Of a stretch of 19,416 nt of DNA, positions 7,148 through 14,062 are shown piece by piece. Each line of letters opens with the position of its first letter. Position 1 is the stretch's first letter. Origin of the DNA: Desulfobacterales bacterium (lineage in GTDB: Bacteria > Desulfobacterota > Desulfobacteria > Desulfobacterales > UBA2174_A). The DNA is taken from the NCBI GenBank assembly GCA_025454075.1, contig JALOPD010000044.1:1-19416 (forward strand). The letters run 5' to 3'. Made by a program: the position numbers and the translations under genes. Below the pieces are notes generated by a model. It was not told where the DNA came from. It ran no database searches and saw only the letters and a program-made list of their open reading frames with translations.

Positions 7148-7498
7148 TGGCGTCCTCCTCCAACTTTCTCCGACGATGTTTTGAATATGGACAACGACTC
7201 AGGCAGCCATGGCTTGGGGTCCAGGAGAAAAGCAACTGCCCGGATCTGATCGCCGCCGGCCTGATTCGTCCGTGTGGAAGGAGGCCGAGGGTTATGGCGC
7301 CTGTGCTCGCGGGATCCCTGAACCCCGAACCCTTGAAGCCAGAGCAGGTTCAAAGGGTATATAATTAATCCAGGGCAGTCAACTATGATTTCAATGCGGT
7401 GATTTCAATGCGGATAGACAGCTGAAGATGCCTGTCTTAAGTTGCCGACAGTTGATCAGCGGCGCAGCCATGGATCAACGGAATGGAGGATAGATGCT
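7148..7498. other. Divergent intergenic region (Rrf2 / small zinc ribbon)
   Basis: These 351 bases hold the promoters of the Rrf2 gene (minus) and the small zinc-ribbon gene (plus). A perfect TATAAT at 7360-7365, in a locally AT-rich patch, is the best -10 candidate for the plus strand. The nearest -35-like TTGAAG (7333-7338) is 21 bases away, too far for a standard promoter. The 14-base tandem repeat at 7386-7413 lies in the leader downstream of it. On the minus strand TTGTCC (around 7187-7192) lies about 40 bases before the Rrf2 start, without a clear -10. No other gene was seen here. Confidence 0.5.
7386..7413. repeat. Perfect 14-bp tandem duplication
   Basis: TGATTTCAATGCGG occurs twice head to tail (7386-7399 and 7400-7413) with no mismatch. 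It lies between a TATAAT box (7360-7365) and the start of the small zinc-ribbon gene at 7499. It could be a recent slippage duplication or a paired regulator-binding site. Confidence 0.8.
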
Positions 7499-7687
7499 AT
7501 GCCTAAAGACGACCCTGAAAACGTATGCCCTGGATTGGAGCTCAAATGCCCGGGCTGTCAGCGACCGCTCAAGGTCCCCAGAATCAAGGGCAACGAGGGT
7601 AAGCCGCTGATCTGCGGAGGCTGCGGGGAGCGATTCGATTGCGGCGAACTGGCCGCTGCGGCATCGGAACCGCTCCGGACGGCCTGA
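7499..7687 (+). CDS. Small zinc-ribbon protein
   Basis: This 62-aa protein has two CxxC knuckles, C17-x2-C20 (KCPGC) and C39-x2-C42 (ICGGC), about 19 residues apart. That is the layout of a single zinc ribbon, with a further cysteine at 48. The ATG at 7499 has GGAGGA eight bases upstream; an earlier in-frame start at 7442 has no ribosome site. Its function is unknown; such small ribbons often bind nucleic acid or other proteins. It converges with the NUDIX gene, whose end is 17 bases away. Confidence 0.75.
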   Translation: MPKDDPENVCPGLELKCPGCQRPLKVPRIKGNEGKPLICGGCGERFDCGELAAAASEPLRTA

Positions 7688-7704
7688 AGCCCCGGGCCGC
7701 CCCA

Positions 7705-8292
7705 TTACAAAAGCCCCGTTTTGGCGAAATGATCGAGGACCAGCCAGGCCTTGGCGTCGAACTTGAGCGACGCATCGTTGCACAGGCGTCCGGCTTCCTC
7801 CGGTGAGGCAAAGAGCACGTCGATGAACTCCGACGCTTCGTTGGCTTCCGCGGAAGGCTCTCCGTCGCACTCGACATAGACCATCGCTACGGATTCGTCG
7901 GTCATTCCGGCGGTCGAGTACACCGGCGGGCTCTCCTTTAGGAACCGCACCACATCGAGTCCGGTTTCCTCCTTGAGTTCGCGGCGCGTGGCCTCGGCGA
8001 CGGTCTCCCCCTCTTCCACCAGACCGGCAGGAAATCCGTATTCATACCCCCCGAGGGCAACCCGGAACTCGCGGGTGACCACGATTTTCTTCCTGCCGAT
8101 GTGGTACCCCGCGATGACCACGGCATCCGGGCGTTCGAAGCGCCCGTCGGCGCAGCGGGGGACCGGGAGCCGGGTGGCCATCACCCATGACCGCTGCGCA
8201 CCGTTTTTCGTCCGGTAGTGAAGCCGGAAAAGGCGCAGCCAGCCGGCATCCGCCAGAAGGTCCACGCGGTTGATCGTGATCGGGTGGTCCAT
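7705..8292 (-). CDS. NUDIX hydrolase (ADP-ribose pyrophosphatase-like)
   Basis: The 195-aa protein contains a complete NUDIX box at residues 90-112, G(x5)E(x7)REL(x)EE(x)GL, which binds Mg2+ and hydrolyses a nucleoside diphosphate linked to another group. The sequence before the box (VTREFRVALGGYEYGFPAGLVEEGE) resembles ADP-ribose/ADP-sugar pyrophosphatases, where the 'E/QFR...PAG' pattern is usual. That is the likeliest activity, but the substrate is not provable. The N-terminal 50 residues form the short beta-rich extension common in this group. The start at 8292 has GAGGAAA six bases upstream. It is cytosolic, stands alone on its strand, and converges with the small zinc-ribbon gene. Confidence 0.92.
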   Translation of the reverse strand: MDHPITINRVDLLADAGWLRLFRLHYRTKNGAQRSWVMATRLPVPRCADGRFERPDAVVIAGYHIGRKKIVVTREFRVALGGYEYGFPAGLVEEGETVAEATRRELKEETGLDVVRFLKESPPVYSTAGMTDESVAMVYVECDGEPSAEANEASEFIDVLFASPEEAGRLCNDASLKFDAKAWLVLDHFAKTGLL

Positions 8293-8561
8293 TATCGTTT
8301 CCTCGATATGAAAAAAAAGAAAACCATGTTATTGCGGCAGGTATCGGAAAGCCCCCCCGGAGCGGATCAACAGCCACCCACAGGCCATTCCACGCGTGCC
8401 TATCGGAAGGCCGGCTGAATGTCAACCGGGTGTAGTTTTAGGGTGGCTATCAACTGCCGGTTTGGTTCAAGTCGGGGCGTCAGGAAGCCGATAGGAATTA
8501 AATGAGCACCAGGGGGCGGCCGCGTTTTCATCACGCGATCCCTCAATGCGTTTAGATCGAC

Positions 8562-9116
8562 ATGGCAGAGGGTCGTTGCGCGCGCGGAAAGGCGGCGGAC
8601 AAGTTGGGCGAAGGCGAGCGGGACAGAACGGGCCGGTACACGGACGCGTATAGCGGCGATGAGAAGCCGCGTGCGGGACAGGACCGCCGGCGGCGGACGT
8701 TTCCCCCGATGCGCTACCTGATTGCGGGCGGCCGGCGCCGGAAGGTGCGTCGCCGGGAAGACCGGCAGCGCGTCGTCATCCTGGACCGGTACAGCCCCAG
8801 GCTTTTCGGATGCATTGTTGGGATTTTGATCCTGAGCCTGCTCGACGCCGTCTTGACCCTTTACCTGATCGAACACGGGTCCACCGAACTGAACCCGGTG
8901 ATGGACTATTTTCTAAAAAAAGGCCCGTTGCTGTTTACCGTCGCCAAATATGCGCTCACCAGCCTTGGCGTGGTCATCTTCCTGATGGTGGCCAACAGCG
9001 TCGTGCCGCGCACCAATTTCCATGCCAAAAAGCTCTTCCCTTACGCGCTTATCGCCTTCGGGGTCGTTATCGTGTGGGAAATCGTGCTGGTATTCATTCT
9101 GCTGCTTCGGGCTTGA
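8562..9116 (+). CDS. DUF5658-like small membrane protein
   Basis: The first 75 residues are very basic and hydrophilic. Three hydrophobic segments follow: around residues 82-104 (LFGCIVGILILSLLDAVLTLYLI), 124-146 (LFTVAKYALTSLGVVIFLMVANS) and 159-183 (FPYALIAFGVVIVWEIVLVFILLLRA). The motif SLLDAVLTLYLIEHGSTELNPVMDYFL is characteristic of DUF5658 proteins, whose function is unknown. The true start is uncertain: the upstream frame is closed by a TAG at 8553, and ATG 8562 has no ribosome site. ATG 8709 or GTG 8745 would remove most of the Arg-rich N-terminus and give a compact three-helix protein. It lies 57 bp upstream of the radical SAM gene on the same strand. Confidence 0.75.
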   Translation: MAEGRCARGKAADKLGEGERDRTGRYTDAYSGDEKPRAGQDRRRRTFPPMRYLIAGGRRRKVRRREDRQRVVILDRYSPRLFGCIVGILILSLLDAVLTLYLIEHGSTELNPVMDYFLKKGPLLFTVAKYALTSLGVVIFLMVANSVVPRTNFHAKKLFPYALIAFGVVIVWEIVLVFILLLRA

Positions 9117-9173
9117 CAGGATCGCTTTGCCGTTGCGTGCACTGAGAGGGGTCTTTTCCGACGGGTCAAGCGA

Positions 9174-11090
9174 ATGAACCATGTTCTCCTGCTGCAGCTG
9201 CCCATCCCCCGCCAGAACTTCGGGCGCAAGACCGGGAACATCCCGCTGGGGGCGGCCTGCCTGAAGCAGGCGGCCCGGGGCCTTCCCGGCGTGCGGGTCG
9301 ACCTCCTGCCGGAACTCCCGGCCTCCTGTCTCGGTGACGCGGCCCTCCTGAATCTGCTGAGCGGTCATACCCCCGACGTTTTAGGGTTCACGGCGTTCAA
9401 CTGGAATATAGAGCGCAGCCTGTATCTCTCAGAAAAACTGAAGGCCGCCGGGGGGCCCCGGGTCGTTTTCGGGGGGCCTGAGGTCACGCCCGACAACCCC
9501 CTCATCCGTTCGGCGCACGTGGATTTCCTGGCCTGCGGGGAGGGCGAAGCCGTGTTTCGAAGGCTTCTGACGGAGCCGGGCAGCTGGCAAACGGGCAGCG
9601 GTGGAGAAAGTGCGGCCGAGATCTTCCGAACGGCGGAAAGCCCCTACCTGAGAGGGGTTCTCGAGCCGGAGGCCGGGGACCTCATGCTCCTTGAGACTCA
9701 GCGCGGCTGCCCCTACCGCTGCGGGTTCTGCTTTTACAACAAGTCGCGGCAGGGGCTCGTTTTCGCGGAGGAGAGCATGCTGTTGCGGGCGGTGGCCTGG
9801 GCCGTCGAAAGACGGATCGCCGAGGTCTACCTCCTGGACCCCTCCCTGAATTCCCGGCCGCAGCTCAAAACGCTGCTGGCCGATATCGCTCGGTTGAACG
9901 TGAATCGGAGGGTCCGGCTGTTCAGCGAAATACGGGCGGAAGCCGTCGATGACGAACTGGCGGATTTGCTGGCGGCGGCCGGGTTTTACTGGTTTGAAAT
10001 CGGGCTGCAGAGCACCAACCCGAGGGCCCTGAAGCTCATGAACCGGCCGACCCGACTGGAGCGCTTTGTCGCAGGGGCTCAGCGGCTGAAGGCGCGCGGG
10101 ATCACCCCGAGCATCGATCTCATCATCGGCCTGCCCGGGGACGACCTGCAGGGCTTCATGCGCAGCGTCGATTTCGTGGCCGACCACGGCCTCCAGGACG
10201 ACGTGCAGATTTTCCCGTTGGCGGTGCTTCCGGGCACCGATTTCCGCAGGCGTCGTCGTGAACTCGGGCTGCGGTTCGACCCGCACCCGCCCTACACGGT
10301 GACCGGGACCCGCGGGTTCGGCCACGAAGATTTCCTGCTGGCCTACGACTACGCCGAGACCCGCCTCGACGCTGTTTTTTTCCCGTTGCCCGACCTGGAT
10401 GTGTCGTGGCGTGCGGGCGGCGCGGGGGGCGATGTGGAGAAGTCCTCGGATCTGTGCGTGCCGCTGGGCGGCCGGCGGTACGTGGCAAAACTGCTGCTGA
10501 ACCGTGAGCGGCCGTTCAAGGAGATCCGGCACCTGGCCCGGCAGCTGACCCACCCTTATCAAGTGCTGGTCGGGCCCGGGGTCGGTGTCGGTTATTTAAA
10601 AAGCGTCTTGATGATCGCCACCGGTGAAAACCCCTTCACGCCGCTTGAAATCGTTTTTTTCGAGCCGTCCGAGCCCCCCCGGACCCGCGAGCTTCTCGCG
10701 GCCGTCCGCCTGCGACGGCCGCATTTCCTGGACGGAGACCTGCGCTTTCTTTTTGCGACACCCGGCAACCGCGCGGTCCTGTTCACATTGGTTTCGGCAG
10801 ACCCGGCGGCGCGGTTTCAGGGCGACATGGAGCGGCAGGCCTTCTGGTGGCGCCGGCCGGCGCTGCCGGAGCTGAAAGATCTGGCCGGGTTTGAGGAGTT
10901 GGACGGGATTTTGATCGATTCCCCGGTCTCGGCCCGGGAGATCGCCGCATGGCAGGATCGCCTCGGCCGGGAGGCGGCTGAAAAGCACCACATCAGTTTC
11001 GCCGATGCGCACCTGCAGCGGCGCTGGCTGCTGCTTGCCAGCCCCGATGAGTATGTGGAGCAGGTGATGAGCTGGATCAGCCAGGAATGA
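9174..11090 (+). CDS. B12-binding-type radical SAM protein
   Basis: This 638-aa protein has a Rossmann-like N-terminal domain (about 1-135, with GFTAFNWNIERSLYLSEKLK and VVFGGPEVT) typical of cobalamin-binding radical SAM proteins. The radical SAM core follows at about 172-370. The [4Fe-4S] ligands are C179-x3-C183-x2-C186 (GCPYRCGFC), and later strand motifs are visible (EIGLQSTNPRALKLMNR, DLIIGLPGD). The C-terminal 250 residues are unassigned and resemble the extra domains in BchE/MiaB-like family members. The DxHxxG motif of base-off cobalamin binders is not seen in the N-terminal domain. No strong ribosome site precedes ATG 9174, though the frame is well supported. Substrate unknown; methyl transfer or another radical modification is possible. 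Confidence 0.9.
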   Translation: MNHVLLLQLPIPRQNFGRKTGNIPLGAACLKQAARGLPGVRVDLLPELPASCLGDAALLNLLSGHTPDVLGFTAFNWNIERSLYLSEKLKAAGGPRVVFGGPEVTPDNPLIRSAHVDFLACGEGEAVFRRLLTEPGSWQTGSGGESAAEIFRTAESPYLRGVLEPEAGDLMLLETQRGCPYRCGFCFYNKSRQGLVFAEESMLLRAVAWAVERRIAEVYLLDPSLNSRPQLKTLLADIARLNVNRRVRLFSEIRAEAVDDELADLLAAAGFYWFEIGLQSTNPRALKLMNRPTRLERFVAGAQRLKARGITPSIDLIIGLPGDDLQGFMRSVDFVADHGLQDDVQIFPLAVLPGTDFRRRRRELGLRFDPHPPYTVTGTRGFGHEDFLLAYDYAETRLDAVFFPLPDLDVSWRAGGAGGDVEKSSDLCVPLGGRRYVAKLLLNRERPFKEIRHLARQLTHPYQVLVGPGVGVGYLKSVLMIATGENPFTPLEIVFFEPSEPPRTRELLAAVRLRRPHFLDGDLRFLFATPGNRAVLFTLVSADPAARFQGDMERQAFWWRRPALPELKDLAGFEELDGILIDSPVSAREIAAWQDRLGREAAEKHHISFADAHLQRRWLLLASPDEYVEQVMSWISQE

Positions 11091-11189
11091 TGATCAAGGG
11101 GTCATGCCGGGATACCCGGGTGCAGTCCCTAATCTTGAGAGGCCGGACTTGAAGCCGACAAGCAATTAGGCTCAATGTCGGGTTGTGTA

Positions 11190-11218
11190 TTGACAAAAGG
11201 CACACGTATAGTTAAATT
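11190..11218 (+). promoter_or_regulatory. Promoter of the toxin-antitoxin pair
   Basis: A consensus TTGACA (11190-11195) and a TAAATT (11213-11218) are separated by 17 bases. The first start codon is at 11225, only six bases after the -10 box, and there is no ribosome site before it. Transcription would therefore begin at or next to the ATG, suggesting a leaderless message. Confidence 0.6.
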
Positions 11219-11224
11219 CCTTAT

Positions 11225-11503
11225 ATGAAACCATTCGAGTGGGATGAAGACAAGAATCGATGGTTGAAACGGGAACGCGGTGTGTCTTTTGAACAGATTG
11301 TTTTCAGCATTGCCAATGGAAATCTGCTCGATGTGATTCGACATCCGAATCAGGCCAAATACTGCGGACAGTGGGTATATGTGGTTGAGGTCGACAACTA
11401 CGTTTACTTGGTTCCTTACGTCGAAGAAAGAGAGTCTATTTTTTTAAAAACGCTTTTTCCAAGTCGTAAATATACAAAACGACATCTTCGAGCGGGGCCA
11501 TAA
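11225..11503 (+). CDS. BrnT-like toxin of a type II toxin-antitoxin pair
   Basis: The 92-aa protein starts KPFEWDEDKNRWLKRERGVSFEQIV, the BrnT-type N-terminus (F.WD..KN....+.GVSFE). It ends with a basic IFLKTLFPSRKYTKRHLR segment like that of BrnT/RelE-fold ribonuclease toxins. The middle (RHPNQAKYCGQWVYVVEVDNYVYLVPYVEE) matches a subgroup often annotated simply as 'toxin'. Its stop overlaps the antitoxin start by one base (TAATG), and toxin-first order is normal for brnT/brnA. The pair has clearly lower GC and more AAA/GAA codons than the surrounding genes, consistent with horizontal gain. The ATG has no ribosome site. Confidence 0.8.
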   Translation: MKPFEWDEDKNRWLKRERGVSFEQIVFSIANGNLLDVIRHPNQAKYCGQWVYVVEVDNYVYLVPYVEERESIFLKTLFPSRKYTKRHLRAGP

Positions 11504-11778
11504 TGAAACACTTCAACAAAGATGAAAAAGAGTTGATGAAATCCATCGAAAATGAAAAATGGATTTCCGTTGGTAACGTGGAAGATGAGGTTAGAAAGGC
11601 AAGAGCAGCTGCTTATGCGACGGTTGCCAAGAGCGAACGCATGAACATTCGCTTATCGCCCAACGACCTGAAAAGGCTCAAGGTCAAGGCATTGGAAGAG
11701 GGAATGCCCTATCAGACCCTGGTTTCCAGTATCATCCACAAATACGTGACGGGTCGGCTTACGGAACAACGCGAATAA
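11503..11778 (+). CDS. BrnA/CopG-like antitoxin
   Basis: This 91-aa protein has an acidic, flexible N-terminal half (residues 1-45), which would be the toxin-neutralising part. The C-terminal half, SERMNIRLSPNDLKRLKVKALEEGMPYQTLVSSIIHKYVTGRL (46-86), has the ribbon-helix-helix pattern: a beta strand, then two amphipathic helices split by GMPYQT. Such antitoxins usually bind their own promoter, here the TTGACA element just upstream of the toxin. It is translationally coupled to the toxin by the TAATG overlap. Low GC like its partner. The next plus-strand gene starts 33 bases later but has normal GC and is probably not part of the module. Confidence 0.8.
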   Translation: MKHFNKDEKELMKSIENEKWISVGNVEDEVRKARAAAYATVAKSERMNIRLSPNDLKRLKVKALEEGMPYQTLVSSIIHKYVTGRLTEQRE

Positions 11779-11811
11779 ATCTGATTTCATGTGAGGAGTT
11801 GAAGGATAATC

Positions 11812-12018
11812 ATGCCCATCTACGAGTATCAGTGCAAAGCCTGCTGCCATTGTTTCGAAGAGCTTGTCTTTTCATCCAGCGCCCCGAAGCCCAAGTGCCC
11901 CAAGTGCGACTGCGGGGACGTGCAGAAGCTCATGTCGGCCGGCTGCGTGCGCCCCCAGGGAATCCCCACGGGGTCCGGCGGCTTCAAAGCCCCCGCCTGC
12001 AAACCCTCCGGCGGCTGA
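11812..12018 (+). CDS. FmdB-family zinc-ribbon protein
   Basis: The 68-aa protein shows the FmdB/CxxC_CxxC_SSSS signature: MPIYEYQCKAC at the N-terminus, C8-x2-C11 and C29-x2-C32 (KCPKC), then the VQKLMSAG ending of the domain. The family was named after a putative formylmethanofuran dehydrogenase regulator, but its role is not established; it binds zinc. The C-terminal tail is Gly/Pro-rich. The ATG is preceded by AAGGAT. A second, longer member of this family lies at 16829-17083. Confidence 0.88.
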   Translation: MPIYEYQCKACCHCFEELVFSSSAPKPKCPKCDCGDVQKLMSAGCVRPQGIPTGSGGFKAPACKPSGG

Positions 12019-12184
12019 CGGATATAGACCTTCCCCAGTTGGGGGAAACGGTTTCGCTTAAATCCTAATTGCCGGGTGCGCATCGTTTCGGGGAAGAGCC
12101 GCTACGGTCCCTCGGCTTCCTGCCTCTTTACGATAGGCTCACACAACTTGAACCCAAGAACGGCGGAGAGTTGCCCCACCCAGT

Positions 12185-12224
12185 AAAGAATCAGCGGGCT
12201 GCGCGAGCAGACCGCTGATTCTTT
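12185..12224. terminator. Strong hairpin terminator between FmdB and UPF0173 genes
   Basis: Thirteen-base perfect arms (AAAGAATCAGCGG at 12185-12197 and its complement at 12212-12224) flank a 14-base loop. The right arm touches the stop codon of the minus-strand hydrolase gene, and the arms carry A and T runs at their ends. It can serve as a bidirectional terminator for the hydrolase and for plus-strand transcription from the FmdB side. Confidence 0.8.
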
Positions 12225-12907
12225 TATACTTCGATGGTATCCCCCGGCTTCATCACCGCCACCTTGGCCGCGGTCTCCTTTTCCACCCGGGCGGCCCAGG
12301 CGTCCGGGTCCTGCTTGATCACATCAAAGGTGTTGTAGTGGATGGGCACCACGCGTTTGGGCTGGATCAGCTTCACGGCCCGCAGGGCGTCGTCCGGGCC
12401 CATGGTGAAGTTGTCGCCGATCGGCAGGATGGCGAGATCGATCCCTTCCTCGCCGATCAGTTTCATGTCGCCGAAGAGCCCCGTGTCGCAGGCGTGGTAG
12501 ATCTTCCTGCCGTCGATGTAGAACAGGAACCCGCAGGGGTTCCCGCCGTAAGAGCCGTCCGGCAGGGCCGAGCCGTGCAGCGCGAGGGTCAGTTTGACCC
12601 GTCCCCAGGGATAGTCGAAGCCCCCCCCGAGGTGCTGGGGGTGGACGTTTTTGACCCCTTGCGCCACCATCCAGTTCTGGATCTCGAAATTGGAGATCAC
12701 CGTCGCGCCGGTGCGCCGGGCGATGGCCACCGTGTCGCCCACGTGGTCGCCGTGTCCGTGGGAGACCAGGATGTAGTCGGCCGAGACGGAGTCGGCCTTG
12801 ACGGGGGCCAAGGGGTTGCCGGTGAGGAAGGGGTCGATCAGGAGCTTGGCCTTGGGGGTTTGGATCAGGAAGCAGGCATGGCTGAACCAGGTGGCTTTGA
12901 GCGTCAT
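12224..12907 (-). CDS. UPF0173-type metal-dependent hydrolase (metallo-beta-lactamase fold)
   Basis: The 227-aa length and layout match UPF0173/UlaG-like hydrolases. The metal-binding motif SHGHGDH is at residues 49-55 (H50, H52, D54, H55). An early WFSHACFLI (H10) and LLIDPFLTGNP are family marks, and further metal-site residues are seen in HGSA (about 110) and HACDTGL. It is predicted to be a cytosolic binuclear metal phosphodiesterase or lactonase-like enzyme of unassigned substrate. The start at 12907 has a strong AAAGGAGG five bases upstream. It is monocistronic: a 13-bp stem terminator begins at its stop codon. Confidence 0.92.
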   Translation of the reverse strand: MTLKATWFSHACFLIQTPKAKLLIDPFLTGNPLAPVKADSVSADYILVSHGHGDHVGDTVAIARRTGATVISNFEIQNWMVAQGVKNVHPQHLGGGFDYPWGRVKLTLALHGSALPDGSYGGNPCGFLFYIDGRKIYHACDTGLFGDMKLIGEEGIDLAILPIGDNFTMGPDDALRAVKLIQPKRVVPIHYNTFDVIKQDPDAWAARVEKETAAKVAVMKPGDTIEV

Positions 12908-13332
12908 GGGGTCCTCCTTTCGGTGAGGGGCTTTTAAAGCGTCGGATGACGGCGAGGCCGAGCCCCGGGTGCACGACAGCCGTTCATCGGCTTCACACCC
13001 GGCTCCGGCGGCTATTGAACCAGGAGAAAGCCGTAGCGGTTTTGCTCATCCGTGGCAGATAGGTTCCTAATAGTACAAGGGCCCCCGGGTGTCAAAACGG
13101 GCGTTGTCGATAAAATCGGTAAAATACAAAATTGTCTGAAAACTCCTAGATAATTTACACTTATGTCATGTTTCGAAAGGGGCGGGCCGGCGCCAGGCCG
13201 TGACAGTGAAGATATAAGACTCAGAAATAAATGCTAAATACAAGCTGAACGGAAAATAAGTTCGGATGGCATGAATGTTGATATTGAAGAGCGTGTGAGA
13301 GCGTCGGTGGATTCCAGAAGAAAGGATTGAAC
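12908..13332. other. Intergenic region between UPF0173 and small CxxC gene
   Basis: This 425-base divergent gap holds the leader of the hydrolase gene (minus) and of the 63-aa gene (plus). The left part carries the G/C-rich structured element at 12965-13002. The part from about 13100 to 13260 is strongly AT-rich (repeated TAAAAT, TAGATAAT and AATAAAT motifs) and probably holds promoters, but no well-spaced -35/-10 pair could be fixed. No gene was found in it. Confidence 0.5.
12965..13002. repeat. Nested hairpin in the leader of the UPF0173 gene
   Basis: CCGGGTG (12965-12971) pairs with CACCCGG (12996-13002). Within it AGCCG (12978-12982) pairs with CGGCT (12988-12992) around a TTCAT loop. 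Complementarity continues imperfectly outside through GAGCC/GGCTC. No T tract follows on either strand. On the minus strand it would lie about 60 bases upstream of the hydrolase start. Confidence 0.4.
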
Positions 13333-13524
13333 ATGAAACTCGAGGCGTTCGTGAACAAAGATGAGAAGAAGGCCGAGGAGGCCGTCAAGTGCAGCTGCTG
13401 CGATCGAACGCTGAAAAACTCCTCGGAATGGGTCCGCAGCCGCAAGAGCGCGATGTGCGTCTCCTGCTACGAGAGCCTGCTGAACCCCTTCCCGAAGTGC
13501 TGCAGCGGGGGCGCGCTCCTTTAG
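13333..13524 (+). CDS. Small cysteine-rich CxxC/CxxC protein
   Basis: This 63-aa protein begins with a charged helix (KLEAFVNKDEKKAEEAVK). It then shows C20-x2-C23 (CSCC) and C42-x2-C45 (CVSC) separated by a basic linker with WVRSRKS, and a final CC pair at 56-57. The layout suggests a zinc finger; no family was recognised. ATG 13333 has AAAGGA six bases upstream; an in-frame TTG at 13327 is less likely. It is followed by a very stable hairpin (13688-13727). Confidence 0.7.
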   Translation: MKLEAFVNKDEKKAEEAVKCSCCDRTLKNSSEWVRSRKSAMCVSCYESLLNPFPKCCSGGALL

Positions 13525-13687
13525 CATCGGGACGGCGGGACCCGTTGTTTCCAGCGGGGCTTTCCGGCGCTGGCTGCCTGTCCGGAGCCTTGCGGGTTGC
13601 CCCGTTTCCTCCAAAGCACGCGGCGTTTTGCCCACCCAAACCATCAGACCGGCTTCCTGCCGCGAAACCCTCCCTCCTCGTGGCAGA

Positions 13688-13727
13688 GAAAATGAATCGC
13701 CGCCCGCAAGGGCGGCGATTCATTTTC
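13688..13727. terminator. 18-bp perfect hairpin with GCAA tetraloop (bidirectional terminator)
   Basis: Arms 13688-13705 and 13710-13727 are perfectly complementary over 18 bases, capped by GCAA, a GNRA tetraloop. The distal ends are GAAAATGAAT and ATTCATTTTC, so a T tract is available on either strand, and the proximal eight pairs are G/C-rich. It lies 164 bases beyond the small CxxC gene and 82 before the next plus-strand gene. Confidence 0.85.
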
Positions 13728-13808
13728 AGCCAACCGTATTTTAACCGGAAATTAGCAAAATCAAAACAAGCCGGCGGCATCCTTGCCTGAAACCATGGAG
13801 GCAATGAC

Positions 13809-14018
13809 ATGCTGAAATCAGATAGGACGCCCGGCGAAGTCAAATTTTTCCGCAACGCCAACACCGTGTTCATGTTCGACCCGGAAACCTTTCAGGTCTA
13901 TCGATACGATGCCGGTCGGTGGGTCCAATCAAGCGACCTGAAGCTGCGCGAAGACATTCGCCTTTGCTCCGTCGAGGTGAGCCGCAGGGAGGCCTTGCAG
14001 CTCGCCTGCGGGCCATAA
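13809..14018 (+). CDS. Small protein of unknown function
   Basis: The 69-aa product has no recognised domain. The sequence (VKFFRNANTVFMFDPETFQVYRYDAGRWVQSS) reads like a small beta-rich domain with alternating aromatic and polar residues. It has one early basic patch and two cysteines (53 and 67). The ATG at 13809 has GGAGG upstream with a slightly long spacer. It converges with the flavoprotein-SCP2 gene, whose end is 44 bases away. Codon use matches its neighbours; existence is likely but not certain. Confidence 0.6.
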   Translation: MLKSDRTPGEVKFFRNANTVFMFDPETFQVYRYDAGRWVQSSDLKLREDIRLCSVEVSRREALQLACGP

Positions 14019-14062
14019 AAGCCGATTGAATTCCGGGGCGAAAATTTCAGATCCCGTGAGGG

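Noticed and set aside
8308..8418. 36-codon frame starting MKKKKTMLL on the plus strand
   Set aside because: No ribosome site, overlaps the promoter region of the NUDIX gene and ends in proline-rich random-looking sequence.
9429..10562. 377-codon minus-strand frame
   Set aside because: It is antisense to the radical SAM protein with its CX3CX2C motif; no plausible domain in the product.
11107..11170. Small hairpins after the radical SAM gene (CCGGG-ata-CCCGG; CCTAAT/ATTAGG)
   Set aside because: Stems of five to six bases without a T tract; could be chance, not strong enough for a terminator call.
12030..12047. TTCCCC/GGGGAA hairpin after the first FmdB gene
   Set aside because: Short stem and no T tract; the 12185-12224 hairpin is the better terminator.
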